Positions 1 through 9,259 of a stretch of DNA of 38,842 nucleotides are shown one piece after another (the first letter of the stretch is position 1; the number at the start of each line of letters is the position of its first letter). Source of the DNA: Chloroflexota bacterium. GTDB taxonomy: Bacteria; Chloroflexota; Anaerolineae; B4-G1. The stretch lies in NCBI GenBank assembly GCA_012514315.1, contig JAAZAN010000038.1, forward strand, positions 1-38,842, written 5' to 3'. Both the position numbers and the translations under genes were made by a program. Under the pieces are notes generated by a model, which saw nothing but the letters and a program-made list of their open reading frames with translations, did not search any database and had not been told where the DNA came from.

Positions 1-2
1 TC

Positions 3-2891
3 GCACGCCTCGCCGAGGCGAAGACCTACAGTGTGAGCGAGACGCTGCATGGCATCGGCAGCCCTGGTCTCATCGGGCTCGCCAGTCTTTTTGCATCAAG
101 CCGGACTGTCGAACCTCAGGAGTTTCATTCCTACATTGGCCACCTGTCCGCCAGTCCCACGGTGCAAGCGTGGGGCTGGGTACTCAGTGTAAGAGCGGAG
201 GACCTGACGAGTACAGAGGAATCGATCCGTCGCGAGGGACCGGCCGACTATGCCGTCTGGGAGCTGGATCACCAGGGCGTGCGTCGCCCTGTGTCGGCGC
301 GCGAGGTCTACTACCCGATTCGGTACACCCGTCTTCGGTCGCACGCCGGCGATGCCGGCGATTCGATCGGATTCGATCTCGGATCCAGGGCAACGCTGCA
401 CGCCGCAATGGAGGAGGCAGCACGAACCGGCATGGCGACGGCCTCAGTCCCCACCAACCTGCCAGCGGTGGGCCCGGCGCCAGCCATCGTCGTCTTCCAC
501 CCCGTCTTCTCGGCGATCGAAGCGGGTGCTGGCCAGGCCCAGACGTCACCAGGTGCACTGCGCGGCTTCGCGGTCGCTGTCATCGACCCGCAGACGTTTC
601 TTTCCCACGCCGTCTGGTCCAGCGTCGCGGTTGAGTCCGCCGTGGAACTTGATCTCTATCAGCTCGCGACGGATCAGCCACCGATCCTGTTGGCCTCCAC
701 ACACGCCGGGGCCTCCGTATGGCAACAGACGGTAGAGGACCTGTCTCAAGATAATGGCCTGACACCCACGCTGGTCACGCCTGTGCTCGCTTTTGGCAAG
801 GCCTACGCGATTATCGCGCATCCCGGTCCAGCGTTTGCTGAGCTCTATCCAGCGCGGGCACATCGGGCGACCGTGCTGACGGGAATAGCGATCACCAGCG
901 CCCTTGTCACGGCGTTTGGACTGGCTGGCAACCGCCGTGCGGTCCTTGAGCGGGAGGTCCATGAGCGCACGGCGGCGCTGCGCGAGAGTGAGGAACGGTA
1001 TCGCACAGTAGCCGATCACACGTACGATCTGGAGTACTGGATCGGACCAGATGAACAGGTTCGCTACATCTCACCATCCTGCGAGCGCATCACCGGATAC
1101 CGGGCTGACCTGTTTGTGCGACGCGACGACATTGTCCGAACCATCGTACATCCGGACGATCGAGAGACTGTCGACAGGCACGAGCGCGATCGGCTGCGGA
1201 CAGACAGTGACCCCCACCCACACGAGATCGACTTCCGCATCATACGACGTGACGGTGAGGTTCGCTGGCTGCGCCAACGCATCCAGGCCATCCGTCGGGC
1301 CGATGGGACAATGCTCGGTGTGCGCGGGAGCAGCCGCGATATCACCGACCAGCGGCAAGCAGAGATCGATCGCGATCGCTTGACCGAACAACTCGCTTCC
1401 CAGGCGCGTGAAGTACAGGAGATCATCGACACTGTACCTGAGGGTGTCATCCTCCTCGACAGCAACGGGACTATTCGGACGGCGAACCCGGCCGCCCAGC
1501 GACTCCTCACGGCGCTTGTGGGCTCCCGGGAAACGTCGGAGTCTATCGCCCGGCTAGGAGATCATTCATTGGAGGAGGTACTCACTTCGCCGCCTCAGGG
1601 GCTCTGGCATGAGGTCCACGCGCGTGGCCAGGTATTCGAGGTCGTCGCCCGACCGATGGATAGCGGGTCCGATCCCGAGCGCTGGGTGCTCGTCCTCAGG
1701 GACGTGACGCGCGATCGAGAGGTACGCTCACAGCTTCAGCAGCAGGAACGGTTGGCGGCAGTCGGCCAACTGGCGGCGGGCATAGCCCACGACTTCAACA
1801 ACATCATGGCCGTGATTGTCCTGTATGCCCACACGCTCTCACGAGCTGAAGGTCTGGGGGACGAAGATCGCGAACGGGCGATGACAATTTCCCGGGAGGC
1901 CCAACAGGCCACCCATATGATCCAGCAACTCCTTGACTTCAGCCGGAGAGGAGTACTGGAGCGTCAGCCCATCGACTTACTGCCCCTTCTCAAGGAGCAG
2001 GTCAAGCTGCTGCGCCGAACGTTACCGGAGAGCATCGAGGTCGCTCTGGACTATGAGCCAGTGGAATACACCGTTCAGGCCGACCCGACACGGATTCAGC
2101 AACTGCTGATGAACCTGGCGGTCAATGCGCGGGACGCTATGCCCGATGGTGGGGTACTGAAGTTCGCGCTAGAGCTGACCGACAGCCCCCCGCAATCGGC
2201 GCCGTCCGCTGCGGCGTGGCCATCTGGGACCTGCGTTGTACTGAAGGTTTCAGATACCGGGACAGGCATCGCGTCTGACATCCTGCCCCATATCTTTGAG
2301 CCGTTCTTCACCACTAAGCCGTCGGGCCAGGGCACTGGACTGGGGCTGGCTCAGGTGGACGGCATCGTCGCGCAACATGGAGGTCGAATCACGGTGGACA
2401 GCCAAAGTGCCCGGGGAACGACATTCACCATCGTCCTGCCGGCGCCACCCTCGACCGCATCCCAGCCAGATCAGCCGGACATCCATGCGCTCGACTGCGG
2501 ACACGGTGAGTGCGTGCTCGTCGTCGAGGACCGCCAGGCAGTGCGGGATGCGCTGCGGGGGACCATCGAGATGCTCGGGTACCGAACCATCGGCGCCGGC
2601 AACGGTGCAGAGGCGCTCAGACTGCTTGAGGCCGACCCGCACGACATCGACCTGGTGATCAGCGACGTTGTAATGCCGGCGCTGGGGGGCGTTGCACTGC
2701 TCCACGCGCTGCGCCAGCGTGGTGACGACCGGCCCGTGATCCTGCTCACTGGCCATTCGATGGGCAAGGATCTAGACGCGCTCTTGGAGCAGGGGCTGAC
2801 AGCTTGGCTGTCCAAGCCGCCTTCAATGGAACACCTCGCGGGTGCGATTGCAGAGGCGTTGCACGCCGAAGCTGATGCTCACGGAGATTGA
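3..2891 (+). CDS. Hybrid sensor histidine kinase: CHASE, PAS, PAS, HisKA, HATPase, receiver (5' partial)
   Basis: A membrane sensor kinase that would autophosphorylate on a histidine and pass phosphate to its own receiver. The frame is open to the window edge, and the residues before the GTG at 33 read on smoothly into a CHASE-type extracellular ligand domain. The true start and first membrane helix therefore probably lie upstream. Counting from the GTG at 33, the order is: rest of CHASE (about 1-200), membrane helix (about 280-298), PAS (about 318-440), a degenerate PAS (about 455-570), HisKA with H586 in GIAHDFNN, HATPase with DTGTGI and GTGLGLAQ, and a receiver (about 825-945) with phospho-acceptor D878 and K928. 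The next kinase starts one or two bases after its stop. Its core is closely related to the three following kinases, most of all to the broken fourth copy. The ligand is unknown. Confidence 0.9.
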   Translation, partial: ARLAEAKTYSVSETLHGIGSPGLIGLASLFASSRTVEPQEFHSYIGHLSASPTVQAWGWVLSVRAEDLTSTEESIRREGPADYAVWELDHQGVRRPVSAREVYYPIRYTRLRSHAGDAGDSIGFDLGSRATLHAAMEEAARTGMATASVPTNLPAVGPAPAIVVFHPVFSAIEAGAGQAQTSPGALRGFAVAVIDPQTFLSHAVWSSVAVESAVELDLYQLATDQPPILLASTHAGASVWQQTVEDLSQDNGLTPTLVTPVLAFGKAYAIIAHPGPAFAELYPARAHRATVLTGIAITSALVTAFGLAGNRRAVLEREVHERTAALRESEERYRTVADHTYDLEYWIGPDEQVRYISPSCERITGYRADLFVRRDDIVRTIVHPDDRETVDRHERDRLRTDSDPHPHEIDFRIIRRDGEVRWLRQRIQAIRRADGTMLGVRGSSRDITDQRQAEIDRDRLTEQLASQAREVQEIIDTVPEGVILLDSNGTIRTANPAAQRLLTALVGSRETSESIARLGDHSLEEVLTSPPQGLWHEVHARGQVFEVVARPMDSGSDPERWVLVLRDVTRDREVRSQLQQQERLAAVGQLAAGIAHDFNNIMAVIVLYAHTLSRAEGLGDEDRERAMTISREAQQATHMIQQLLDFSRRGVLERQPIDLLPLLKEQVKLLRRTLPESIEVALDYEPVEYTVQADPTRIQQLLMNLAVNARDAMPDGGVLKFALELTDSPPQSAPSAAAWPSGTCVVLKVSDTGTGIASDILPHIFEPFFTTKPSGQGTGLGLAQVDGIVAQHGGRITVDSQSARGTTFTIVLPAPPSTASQPDQPDIHALDCGHGECVLVVEDRQAVRDALRGTIEMLGYRTIGAGNGAEALRLLEADPHDIDLVISDVVMPALGGVALLHALRQRGDDRPVILLTGHSMGKDLDALLEQGLTAWLSKPPSMEHLAGAIAEALHAEADAHGD

Positions 2892-2892
2892 C

Positions 2893-5238
2893 GTGGGATT
2901 CAAGGCGTTGATTGCACGGACAGGGCAGCGGGCCAGCCTCTGGATACTACTGGGAGCCTGGACTGTCTGCGTCGCGGCTTCACTCATCTGGAACATTCAT
3001 CAAGAGCAGGTCGCCATTGACGAACTGGCGTATATGCGCGCCGACCTGGCGATCGAGAAGGACATGCTGTACAGACGTTGGGCCTCGAAGATGGGCGGCC
3101 TGTACGTGGCCATCTCCGATGGCGTCGACCCCAACCCCTATCTGGTCGCGGCGCATCGTGACATCACCACAACCAGCGGCACGAGGCTGACGCTGGTGAA
3201 CCCCGCCTACATGACCCGTCAGGTGAACGAGCTGGCCAGGTCTGAAGGACTCAACTACGGTCACATCACCAGCCTCAGGCCCACCCGCCCGGAGACTATG
3301 CCCGATGCCTGGGAACGCGCTGCCCTGCTGGCTTTCGAGGAGGGGGCGCCCGAGGTGCATTCCGTGGAGTTTATGGACGGTGCATACTACTTCCGCCTGA
3401 TGCGCCCGTTTACTGTGGAGGAGGGGTGTCTGACCTGTCACGCCGCCCAAGGCTATCAACTGGGGGATATCCGCGGAGGCGTCAGCACGGCGGTGTCTAT
3501 GGATCCGCTGTATGCCATCGAGCGCCGAGTGCGCGCGCAGTTGACCCTGGGCCACGGCCTGATCTGGACCATCGGAGTGGCCGGGATCTGGGCTGCAGTC
3601 GGCCGGCTGTGGCGACAGATGGAGCAAATAACGGAATCGGAAGAGGAGGCGCGCCGCGAGCGAGACAGGGCTCAAAGCTACCTCGACGTCGCCGGTGTGA
3701 TCCTCCTGGCCCTCAATACAGACGGCTCGGTTGCGTTAGTCAACAGGAAAGGATGCCAGATACTGGGCGATCCTGAGTACAGGATCTTGGGACAGGACTG
3801 GTTCTCGCGCTACGTCCCGGAGCCGATCCGCAACGATGCGAAAACGATGTTCAGGCAGATTCTGTCGGGCAGCCTGGAGTCCAGCGAGTATGTGGAGAGT
3901 CCCATACTGACCCGCCACGGTCAGGAGCGACTCATCGCCTGGCGCACATCACTCGTGAAGGACGACTCCGGTGCACTTGTCGGGACTCTGTCCTCCGGGG
4001 AAGACATCACCGAGACCCGTCTGGTTGAGGCCGAGCGTGAGCGGCTGGCCGCACGGCTCATCGCCCAGGCGCGTGAAGTACAACGGATCATCGATGCCGT
4101 ACCTGAGACAGTCCTCCTGTTGGATGAAGCCGGCCATGTGCAGCTGGCCAACCCGGCGGCGGAACGAGACCTGCCGCTGCTGATCGAGACCGTTCCCGGG
4201 CCTGGCAGCCTCGACGTTGGCGCCGATGACCGGGTAACGAGCCATAGAGTCACTGTGATCACGCACCTGGCTGGTCGTCCCTTGAACGAGCTTCTCGCGC
4301 CCGCTGAGAACGGACTTTGGCACGAACTGCACGCAGGCGAGCGTATCTTCGAGGTCTCCGCCCACTCTGTGCCTGACGTTCCGGGCTCGCGTCGGTGGGC
4401 GGTGCTGATCCACGATGCGACACGGGAACGCGAGATGCGGGCGCAGATGCGGCAGCAGGAACGTCTGGCGACGGTAGGACAACTCGCTGCCGGCATCGCC
4501 CATGACTTCAACAACACGCTGGCCATCATCCGACTGCACGTTCAGATGATGGGATGGTCAGCCCATCTGTCAACCCGCGACCGCGAAGGTCTGGCCGTCA
4601 TTGACGAGCAGATCAGCCACGCCGCTCGATTGATCCAGCAGATGCTCGATTTCGGCGGGCGAGCGATGCTGGAGCGGCGCCCGCTGGACCTGGAGCCCCT
4701 TCTCGCTGAACAGGTTCGCCAATTAGGGCGTGCGCTGCCGGATGGTATCCGCATTGAGCTGCTCCGTGGCCCAGGTGACGTCACCGTCCTGGCGGATTCG
4801 GCCCGCATGCAACAGTTGGTTCAGAATCTGTCCCTCAATGCCCGCGATGCGATGCCGGACGGCGGATCTCTGTTGATCAGACTCGCCCGTATAGAGCAGG
4901 ACGAGATCGACTGCACCGTCTGCGGACACGTGAAGGGCGGCCCGTGGGTTGAGATCGCGATTTCCGATACCGGGACAGGAATGACACCGGAGGTGAGGTC
5001 GCATCTCTTCGAGCCGTTCTTCACCACCAAGGGGCCTGCGGAACGAACAGGGCTGGGCCTTGCACAGGTCTACGGCATCGTGAAGCAGCACGAAGGACAC
5101 ATCCAGGTTGACACGCAAGCAGGACGCGGCACAACCATCAGCATCTATCTGCCGGTTCTGGACGAACGAACTCATGCTGTCGCCGACGCCTTGCCATCGA
5201 ACATCAGCGAGGAGGAGGGCAATCTGAAGCCGGAGTGA
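2893..5238 (+). CDS. Sensor histidine kinase with Tll0287-like (DUF3365) haem c domain and PAS
   Basis: A membrane sensor kinase whose outer domain probably carries a covalent c-type haem. Counting from the GTG at 2893: membrane helix (about 16-35), Tll0287/DUF3365-like domain (about 40-215) with C179-x-x-C182-H183 inside EEGCLTCHAAQG, second helix (about 217-238), PAS (about 260-378), a second PAS-like segment, HisKA with H537 in GIAHDFNN, then HATPase with DTGTGM and GLGLAQVYG. There is no receiver. The GTG at 2893 has an upstream GGAG (2883-2886, 6-nt gap) and follows the stop of the previous gene directly; in-frame starts at 2842 and 2875 are possible. Haem-bearing Tll0287-type domains are thought to sense redox state or small gases; the actual signal here is unknown. 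The next gene overlaps or abuts the stop, so the kinases look co-transcribed. Confidence 0.9.
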   Translation: MGFKALIARTGQRASLWILLGAWTVCVAASLIWNIHQEQVAIDELAYMRADLAIEKDMLYRRWASKMGGLYVAISDGVDPNPYLVAAHRDITTTSGTRLTLVNPAYMTRQVNELARSEGLNYGHITSLRPTRPETMPDAWERAALLAFEEGAPEVHSVEFMDGAYYFRLMRPFTVEEGCLTCHAAQGYQLGDIRGGVSTAVSMDPLYAIERRVRAQLTLGHGLIWTIGVAGIWAAVGRLWRQMEQITESEEEARRERDRAQSYLDVAGVILLALNTDGSVALVNRKGCQILGDPEYRILGQDWFSRYVPEPIRNDAKTMFRQILSGSLESSEYVESPILTRHGQERLIAWRTSLVKDDSGALVGTLSSGEDITETRLVEAERERLAARLIAQAREVQRIIDAVPETVLLLDEAGHVQLANPAAERDLPLLIETVPGPGSLDVGADDRVTSHRVTVITHLAGRPLNELLAPAENGLWHELHAGERIFEVSAHSVPDVPGSRRWAVLIHDATREREMRAQMRQQERLATVGQLAAGIAHDFNNTLAIIRLHVQMMGWSAHLSTRDREGLAVIDEQISHAARLIQQMLDFGGRAMLERRPLDLEPLLAEQVRQLGRALPDGIRIELLRGPGDVTVLADSARMQQLVQNLSLNARDAMPDGGSLLIRLARIEQDEIDCTVCGHVKGGPWVEIAISDTGTGMTPEVRSHLFEPFFTTKGPAERTGLGLAQVYGIVKQHEGHIQVDTQAGRGTTISIYLPVLDERTHAVADALPSNISEEEGNLKPE

Positions 5239-5243
5239 TCGCG

Positions 5244-7175
5244 ATGGGACACGACTTGATCATCCTGATGGCCGAGGCGGTCATCGTCTATCTCCTTGTC
5301 TTGTGGACCCACTCACTGCGGTCGCGCGTGGGTTTGGGGCCGTTCTACGCTCTCCTGGGCGGTATCACCGCGATTATGTCCTGGGTAACCGATGCCGGCG
5401 TGCAGGTCTCTGTCGGCCATGTCACCTTCGTAGTGGGATCGACCGTCTTCTACACATCGCTGCTGCTCGGCGTCTTCGTCGTCTACGTCTTCGATGGTCC
5501 CCATTCCACTCGTATCGCTATCCTCACGGTCGCCGGTGTATCAGCCATGGTGCCCATTATCGCGCTAGCACTGCACCTTCAGATGCACCTGATGAGTAGC
5601 GCCCCTCTCGGCTACGTCCCTACGCCGAGCCTACGCATCAACGTGGCTTCAGTACTCGCGACGATCGCGGATCTCGTCTTCCTCGCCATCGCATGGGAGT
5701 TCCTCGGCCGGCCGGAGTTCCGGGTACGGGTATTGCCGCGGGCCTATGCTACTCTGCTGGGTGTGATGTGGCTGGACGTGTTCCTTTTCGCGACGGGGGC
5801 CTTCGCCGGCACGCCACAGTATCTGAGCATCATGAAGGGAACCCTGGCCAGTCGATTTGTCATCTCGCTGTTCGCATTCCCGTTTCTCTACGCCTATCTG
5901 AGCTGGCAGAACCGTAGGACTGGCGCGATAGATGAGCACAGACCCGTGCTAGCCATTCTGCGCGAGATAGCGGAGGTGCGGGCCGAGCTGAGCCAGGCAC
6001 AGCGCGAGATCGAGCTACGCAGGGAAGCCGAGGAGGAAAGCAGGCGACTACTCGCCCAAATTGAGGCGCAAGTGCTCAAGACTGAGCGCATCATCGACAC
6101 AGTGCCCGACGCGATGCTCCTGATTGACACTGCAGGCAATGTCCGCGTGGCGAACCCCGCGGCCCGACGCGCCTTGCCGCTCCTGACGCACATACCCGAG
6201 GTGTCAAAGATGACGCCGCCCGAGCCGGCGCCGGCCACGTGGCAAGGCCCAGTCACGCACCTCGTAGGGACACCACTGTCCCGACTCCTGAGTCCACCTC
6301 CAGCGGGGGGATGGCACGAGCTGCGCGCCGGAGGGCGTGTGTTCGAACTGATCGCTCACCCAGTCCCAGGCGGAACCGGGATCGAGCACTGGGTGCTCCT
6401 GATCCGCGACGTGACTCAAGAGCGTATAGTGCGTGATCAGCTCCAACAGAGCCAGAGACTCGCTGCCGTTGGACAGCTGGTCTCAGGGATCGCTCACGAG
6501 TTCAACAACCTGATGGCCGTCATTCTCCTGCGCTCGGATATGATGCGCAATTCAGCCAACCTGTCGAAAGCCGACCGTGCAACGGTGGACGTTATTCGGG
6601 AGCAGGCCCACCGGGCAGCACGGCTCACGCAGCAGATGCTCGACTTCAGTCGCCGTTCATCCATCGAGCGCATATCACTCGATCTGGCCGACTTCGTAAC
6701 CGCGCACCTCGCGGAAGACCTGAGTGACGGAATTCCTGCCGAAGTCCGGCTGAGACTGGAGCGCGATGATGGGCCACACACGGTCAATGCTGATCCATCG
6801 CGGATACACCAGGTCATCTCGAACCTGACACGAAACGCGTGCGAGGCGATGCCTGAGGGAGGCGAGCTGACAGTCTCGGTAACTCGTATCAGCCTGATGC
6901 AGGCTGAACTGTCACCGAAGCCTGGGATGGCCTCGGGTTCGTGGATCAAGCTATCCGTCGCCGACACCGGAGTCGGTATTCCGAAAGACGTCCTGCCACA
7001 CCTGTTCGAACCGTTCTTCACCACCAGGGCGCCGCTCGGGAGCGGGTTGGGACTGGCACAGGTCCACGGCATTGTGGGGCAGCACGAAGGGCACATCGTT
7101 GTCGAAACGTCGACCACCAGTGCACTGAACGAGCGACGAGGTACGACGGTCAGCATCTATCTACCCGCCGCGTGA
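5244..7175 (+). CDS. Sensor histidine kinase with polytopic N-terminal membrane module
   Basis: An integral membrane sensor kinase of 643 aa. The first 225 or so residues hold six or seven hydrophobic helices, with motifs such as FYALLGGITAIMSW and GSTVFYTSLLLGVFVVYVFDG. This is a MASE-like or VUT-like sensor module that I cannot assign to a named family. A charged coiled-coil stretch (about 232-275) and a PAS-like segment (about 278-400) lead to HisKA with H418 in GIAHEFNN and HATPase with DTGVGI and GSGLGLAQVHG. There is no receiver. The ATG at 5244 is preceded by CGGAG (5231-5235). A GTG at 5235 overlapping the previous stop (GTGA) is the alternative. The PAS-linker segment (LLSPPPAGGWHELRAGGRVFE) closely matches that of the two kinases before it, which indicates tandem duplication followed by replacement of the sensor half. 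Confidence 0.88.
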   Translation: MGHDLIILMAEAVIVYLLVLWTHSLRSRVGLGPFYALLGGITAIMSWVTDAGVQVSVGHVTFVVGSTVFYTSLLLGVFVVYVFDGPHSTRIAILTVAGVSAMVPIIALALHLQMHLMSSAPLGYVPTPSLRINVASVLATIADLVFLAIAWEFLGRPEFRVRVLPRAYATLLGVMWLDVFLFATGAFAGTPQYLSIMKGTLASRFVISLFAFPFLYAYLSWQNRRTGAIDEHRPVLAILREIAEVRAELSQAQREIELRREAEEESRRLLAQIEAQVLKTERIIDTVPDAMLLIDTAGNVRVANPAARRALPLLTHIPEVSKMTPPEPAPATWQGPVTHLVGTPLSRLLSPPPAGGWHELRAGGRVFELIAHPVPGGTGIEHWVLLIRDVTQERIVRDQLQQSQRLAAVGQLVSGIAHEFNNLMAVILLRSDMMRNSANLSKADRATVDVIREQAHRAARLTQQMLDFSRRSSIERISLDLADFVTAHLAEDLSDGIPAEVRLRLERDDGPHTVNADPSRIHQVISNLTRNACEAMPEGGELTVSVTRISLMQAELSPKPGMASGSWIKLSVADTGVGIPKDVLPHLFEPFFTTRAPLGSGLGLAQVHGIVGQHEGHIVVETSTTSALNERRGTTVSIYLPAA

Positions 7176-7271
7176 CCGGCCTCGCCTGATCATAGTGACT
7201 ACTGCTTGGTCTGAGACACGGCTTGGGACGATCATGAATCGTATGATGAGGCGCCAACGAACGAACCGTCA

Positions 7272-8925
7272 TTGACTGTACTGATTCTTGACAACCATCA
7301 GGACGATCTGAAGGCGCTGCAGCCGACGCTCCAGAGAGTCTGGCCTGAGATACACTGGATAGCGGCGCCGGATGCCGAAACCTTGCTGGCGCATTCCAGA
7401 ACCGAGAGTCCTGACGTCATCATGCTCGACCTCGCTGCATCACCAGACCGGCAGACGCGGCTCTGTTGACAGCTCAAGGCAGATCCCCTCTTGCAGCACC
7501 CCTGCGTGATCTTCCTGACCGATCCGGCGACCAGCCGGGAGAACCGCATCGCCGCGCTCGATGCTGGCGCGGAAGCGTTCCTACGGCGCCGGTTCGACGA
7601 GGTGGAATGCGGCGTTCAGATCCGCGCTATAGCCAGACTGAGGTTCACGTGCGGCCTTGCCGATGAGTTGGACAAGTCCGTCTGTGCTCAGACGCTGCAG
7701 TTGCGGGGTATCTTCGACCATATGGCAGACGCCTATTGCCTGGGTGAAATCGTCTACCAGGACGACGGGCCTGTGGACTACCACATTCTCGATGTGAACC
7801 CTGCGTATGAGTCAATCCTGGACGTCCGAGGTGGAAAGGCCATCGGCGCACTCGCGTCGCAGGTTCACGGCCGGGGTGGAGCTCCCTTCGTGGACGTGTA
7901 CGCTTACGTGGCCGAGACGGGAGACTCCGCAGACTTTCAGAGCTACTTCGCTCCGTCACAGAAGCACCTGCACGTCAGGGCCTGGTCGCCTGCCAAAGGA
8001 AGATTCTCGGCGGTGATTTCGGATGTCACTGACGCGCACAGCGGGCATCGCTCACGACTTCAACAACATCATGGCCGTCATCCTGCTCTACTCCCAGATG
8101 ATGGCCCGTTCTCAAGCCTTGGGCGACGCCGACCGAGAGCGCGCCGCAACAATCTCGCAGGAAGCCCAGCACGCTACCCGGTTGATCCAGCAGATTCTGG
8201 ACTTCAGCCGTCGAGGGGTACTGGAACGACAACTGGTCGACCTGCTGCCGTTCGTCAAGGAGCAGATCAAGCTGCTGGAGCGGACCCTCCCTGAGAACAT
8301 CGGGATCGTGCTAGACTGCGCACCGGACGAGTATCTGGTGAAAGCCGACCCGACCCGCATCCAACAGATGCTCATGAACCTGGCCCTCAATGCCCGCGAT
8401 GCGATGCCCCAGGGCGGCGTATTGCGCTTCTCCGTGGAGCGTGCCTGTATAGACCCGGAGACTCACGCGTCGGCAGACACGTCCGATTCGGATAGCTTCG
8501 TGCTCATATCCGTCGCGGACAGCGGAGTGGGTATTCCGGCCGACGTGCTCCCCCATATCTTCGAACCATTCTTCACGACCAAGACAGGTGGCCGTGGATC
8601 AGGCCTGGGACTACCGCAGGTAGACGGTATTGTGGCTCAGCACCAGGGGAGAATCTGGATCGACAGTCGCCCCGGCGAAGGGACGACATTCACGATCCTA
8701 CTGCCAGCGCTGACGGCACTGCCCCTCGTCCCGACCGCACCCGGGATTGTAGCCGCCGCAGGCGGTCAGCGTGAGATGATCCTGGTAGTTGAGGACCGAG
8801 AGCCTGTGCGACGCGCCCTGCAGTCCAGCCTGGAGCTGCTCAACTACAGGACGTTAGGAGCCGCCAATGGGCGAGAGGCCATCGACCAGCTCGCACGTGT
8901 CATTGCCGACGCGATCCGCCACTAG
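7272..8925 (+). pseudogene. Decayed hybrid histidine kinase (receiver-PAS-HisKA-HATPase-receiver remnant)
   Basis: A broken fourth member of the kinase array with three lesions. First, a receiver starting at the TTG at 7272 (VLILDN, then VIMLDL with its acceptor Asp) hits an in-frame TGA at 7467-7469, inside what is normally LC-x-x-LKADP; the same frame continues through the rest of the receiver (HPCVIFLTDP) and a PAS domain to about 8035. Second, at about 8035-8041 the PAS end (ISDVTDA) jumps directly to AGIAHDFNN in another frame. About 20 residues that the first kinase has here (QQERLAAVGQLA region) are gone. Third, the C-terminal receiver goes from [10 protein letters not shown] straight to RVIADAIRH and stop, without the phospho-acceptor and lysine regions. 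HisKA and HATPase ([14 protein letters not shown]) remain intact and are very similar to the first kinase. Fragments beginning at 7491 or 8023 could still be translated. Confidence 0.82.
8023..8925 (+). CDS. Possible residual soluble kinase ORF inside the decayed kinase
   Basis: An open frame of 300 codons from an ATG that encodes a complete dimerisation/phospho-acceptor helix pair with GIAHDFNN at its very start, the HATPase domain, and about 50 residues of a receiver without its acceptor aspartate. The start sits almost on the histidine motif, so the first HisKA helix lacks its usual lead-in. I see no convincing ribosome binding site before it. It is listed because it is the longest intact piece of the pseudogene. 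If expressed it would be a cytosolic kinase core lacking any sensor. I think it is more likely a remnant than a working gene. Confidence 0.35.
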   Translation: MSLTRTAGIAHDFNNIMAVILLYSQMMARSQALGDADRERAATISQEAQHATRLIQQILDFSRRGVLERQLVDLLPFVKEQIKLLERTLPENIGIVLDCAPDEYLVKADPTRIQQMLMNLALNARDAMPQGGVLRFSVERACIDPETHASADTSDSDSFVLISVADSGVGIPADVLPHIFEPFFTTKTGGRGSGLGLPQVDGIVAQHQGRIWIDSRPGEGTTFTILLPALTALPLVPTAPGIVAAAGGQREMILVVEDREPVRRALQSSLELLNYRTLGAANGREAIDQLARVIADAIRH

Positions 8926-9000
8926 TCCGCCGCGACTGATGTCGCACGGACATCCGCGCTCGGCGCCTCAGATGCAGGCGAGCACGACCCTGGCGACGGC

Positions 9001-9028
9001 TTGACAATCTGGCGGCTCGTGCTACAAT
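9001..9028 (+). promoter_or_regulatory. Sigma70-type promoter for RNase J
   Basis: TTGACA at 9001-9006 and TACAAT at 9023-9028 with a 16-bp spacer: a perfect -35 and a one-mismatch -10. Transcription would start near 9035, giving a leader of about 225 nt before the GTG start at 9260. Confidence 0.8.
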
Positions 9029-9100
9029 TTACTTATTCGGTTCAGGCAAGTCTAGGTTGTCTTCCTCGTAAGCTTCTTCCATTTGCCCGGCTCTCGCGAG

Positions 9101-9129
9101 TACGCTGCGTACAGCATAGCAGCAGCGTA
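9101..9129 (+). promoter_or_regulatory. Stem-loop in RNase J leader
   Basis: TACGCTGC (9101-9108) pairs perfectly with GCAGCGTA (9122-9129) around a 13-nt loop. It lies in the middle of the untranslated leader, far from the start codon and without a following T-run, so it does not look like a terminator. A role in RNA processing or feedback control by the ribonuclease is only a guess. Confidence 0.45.
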
Positions 9130-9259
9130 ACGCCTCGAAGTAGCTCGTCCGCTCGTTCGTTTCCACGCACCAGCGCCCGCGCATCATCGACAGAACGAAA
9201 ATCAAAACGAACGGGCTGAGATTGCGACTTGGCTCAGAAGACCAAGGAGTAATCTCAAC

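Larger units (their letters stand above)
8926..9259 (+). other. Intergenic region and RNase J leader
   Basis: 334 bases without a credible gene. The first 75 bases show nothing recognisable. A promoter lies at 9001-9028, and the remaining 230 bases form the untranslated leader of the RNase J gene. That leader contains a short palindrome (CTCGCGAG, 9093-9100) directly followed by an 8-bp hairpin (9101-9129). An open frame on the opposite strand (9029-9871) is a shadow of the RNase J gene. Confidence 0.7.

Noticed and set aside
7467-7469. In-frame TGA as a recoded selenocysteine codon
   Set aside because: The position is a variable surface site of a receiver domain where no catalytic cysteine is expected, I see no selenocysteine hairpin after it, and the same gene has two other lesions. 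Decay is the simpler reading.
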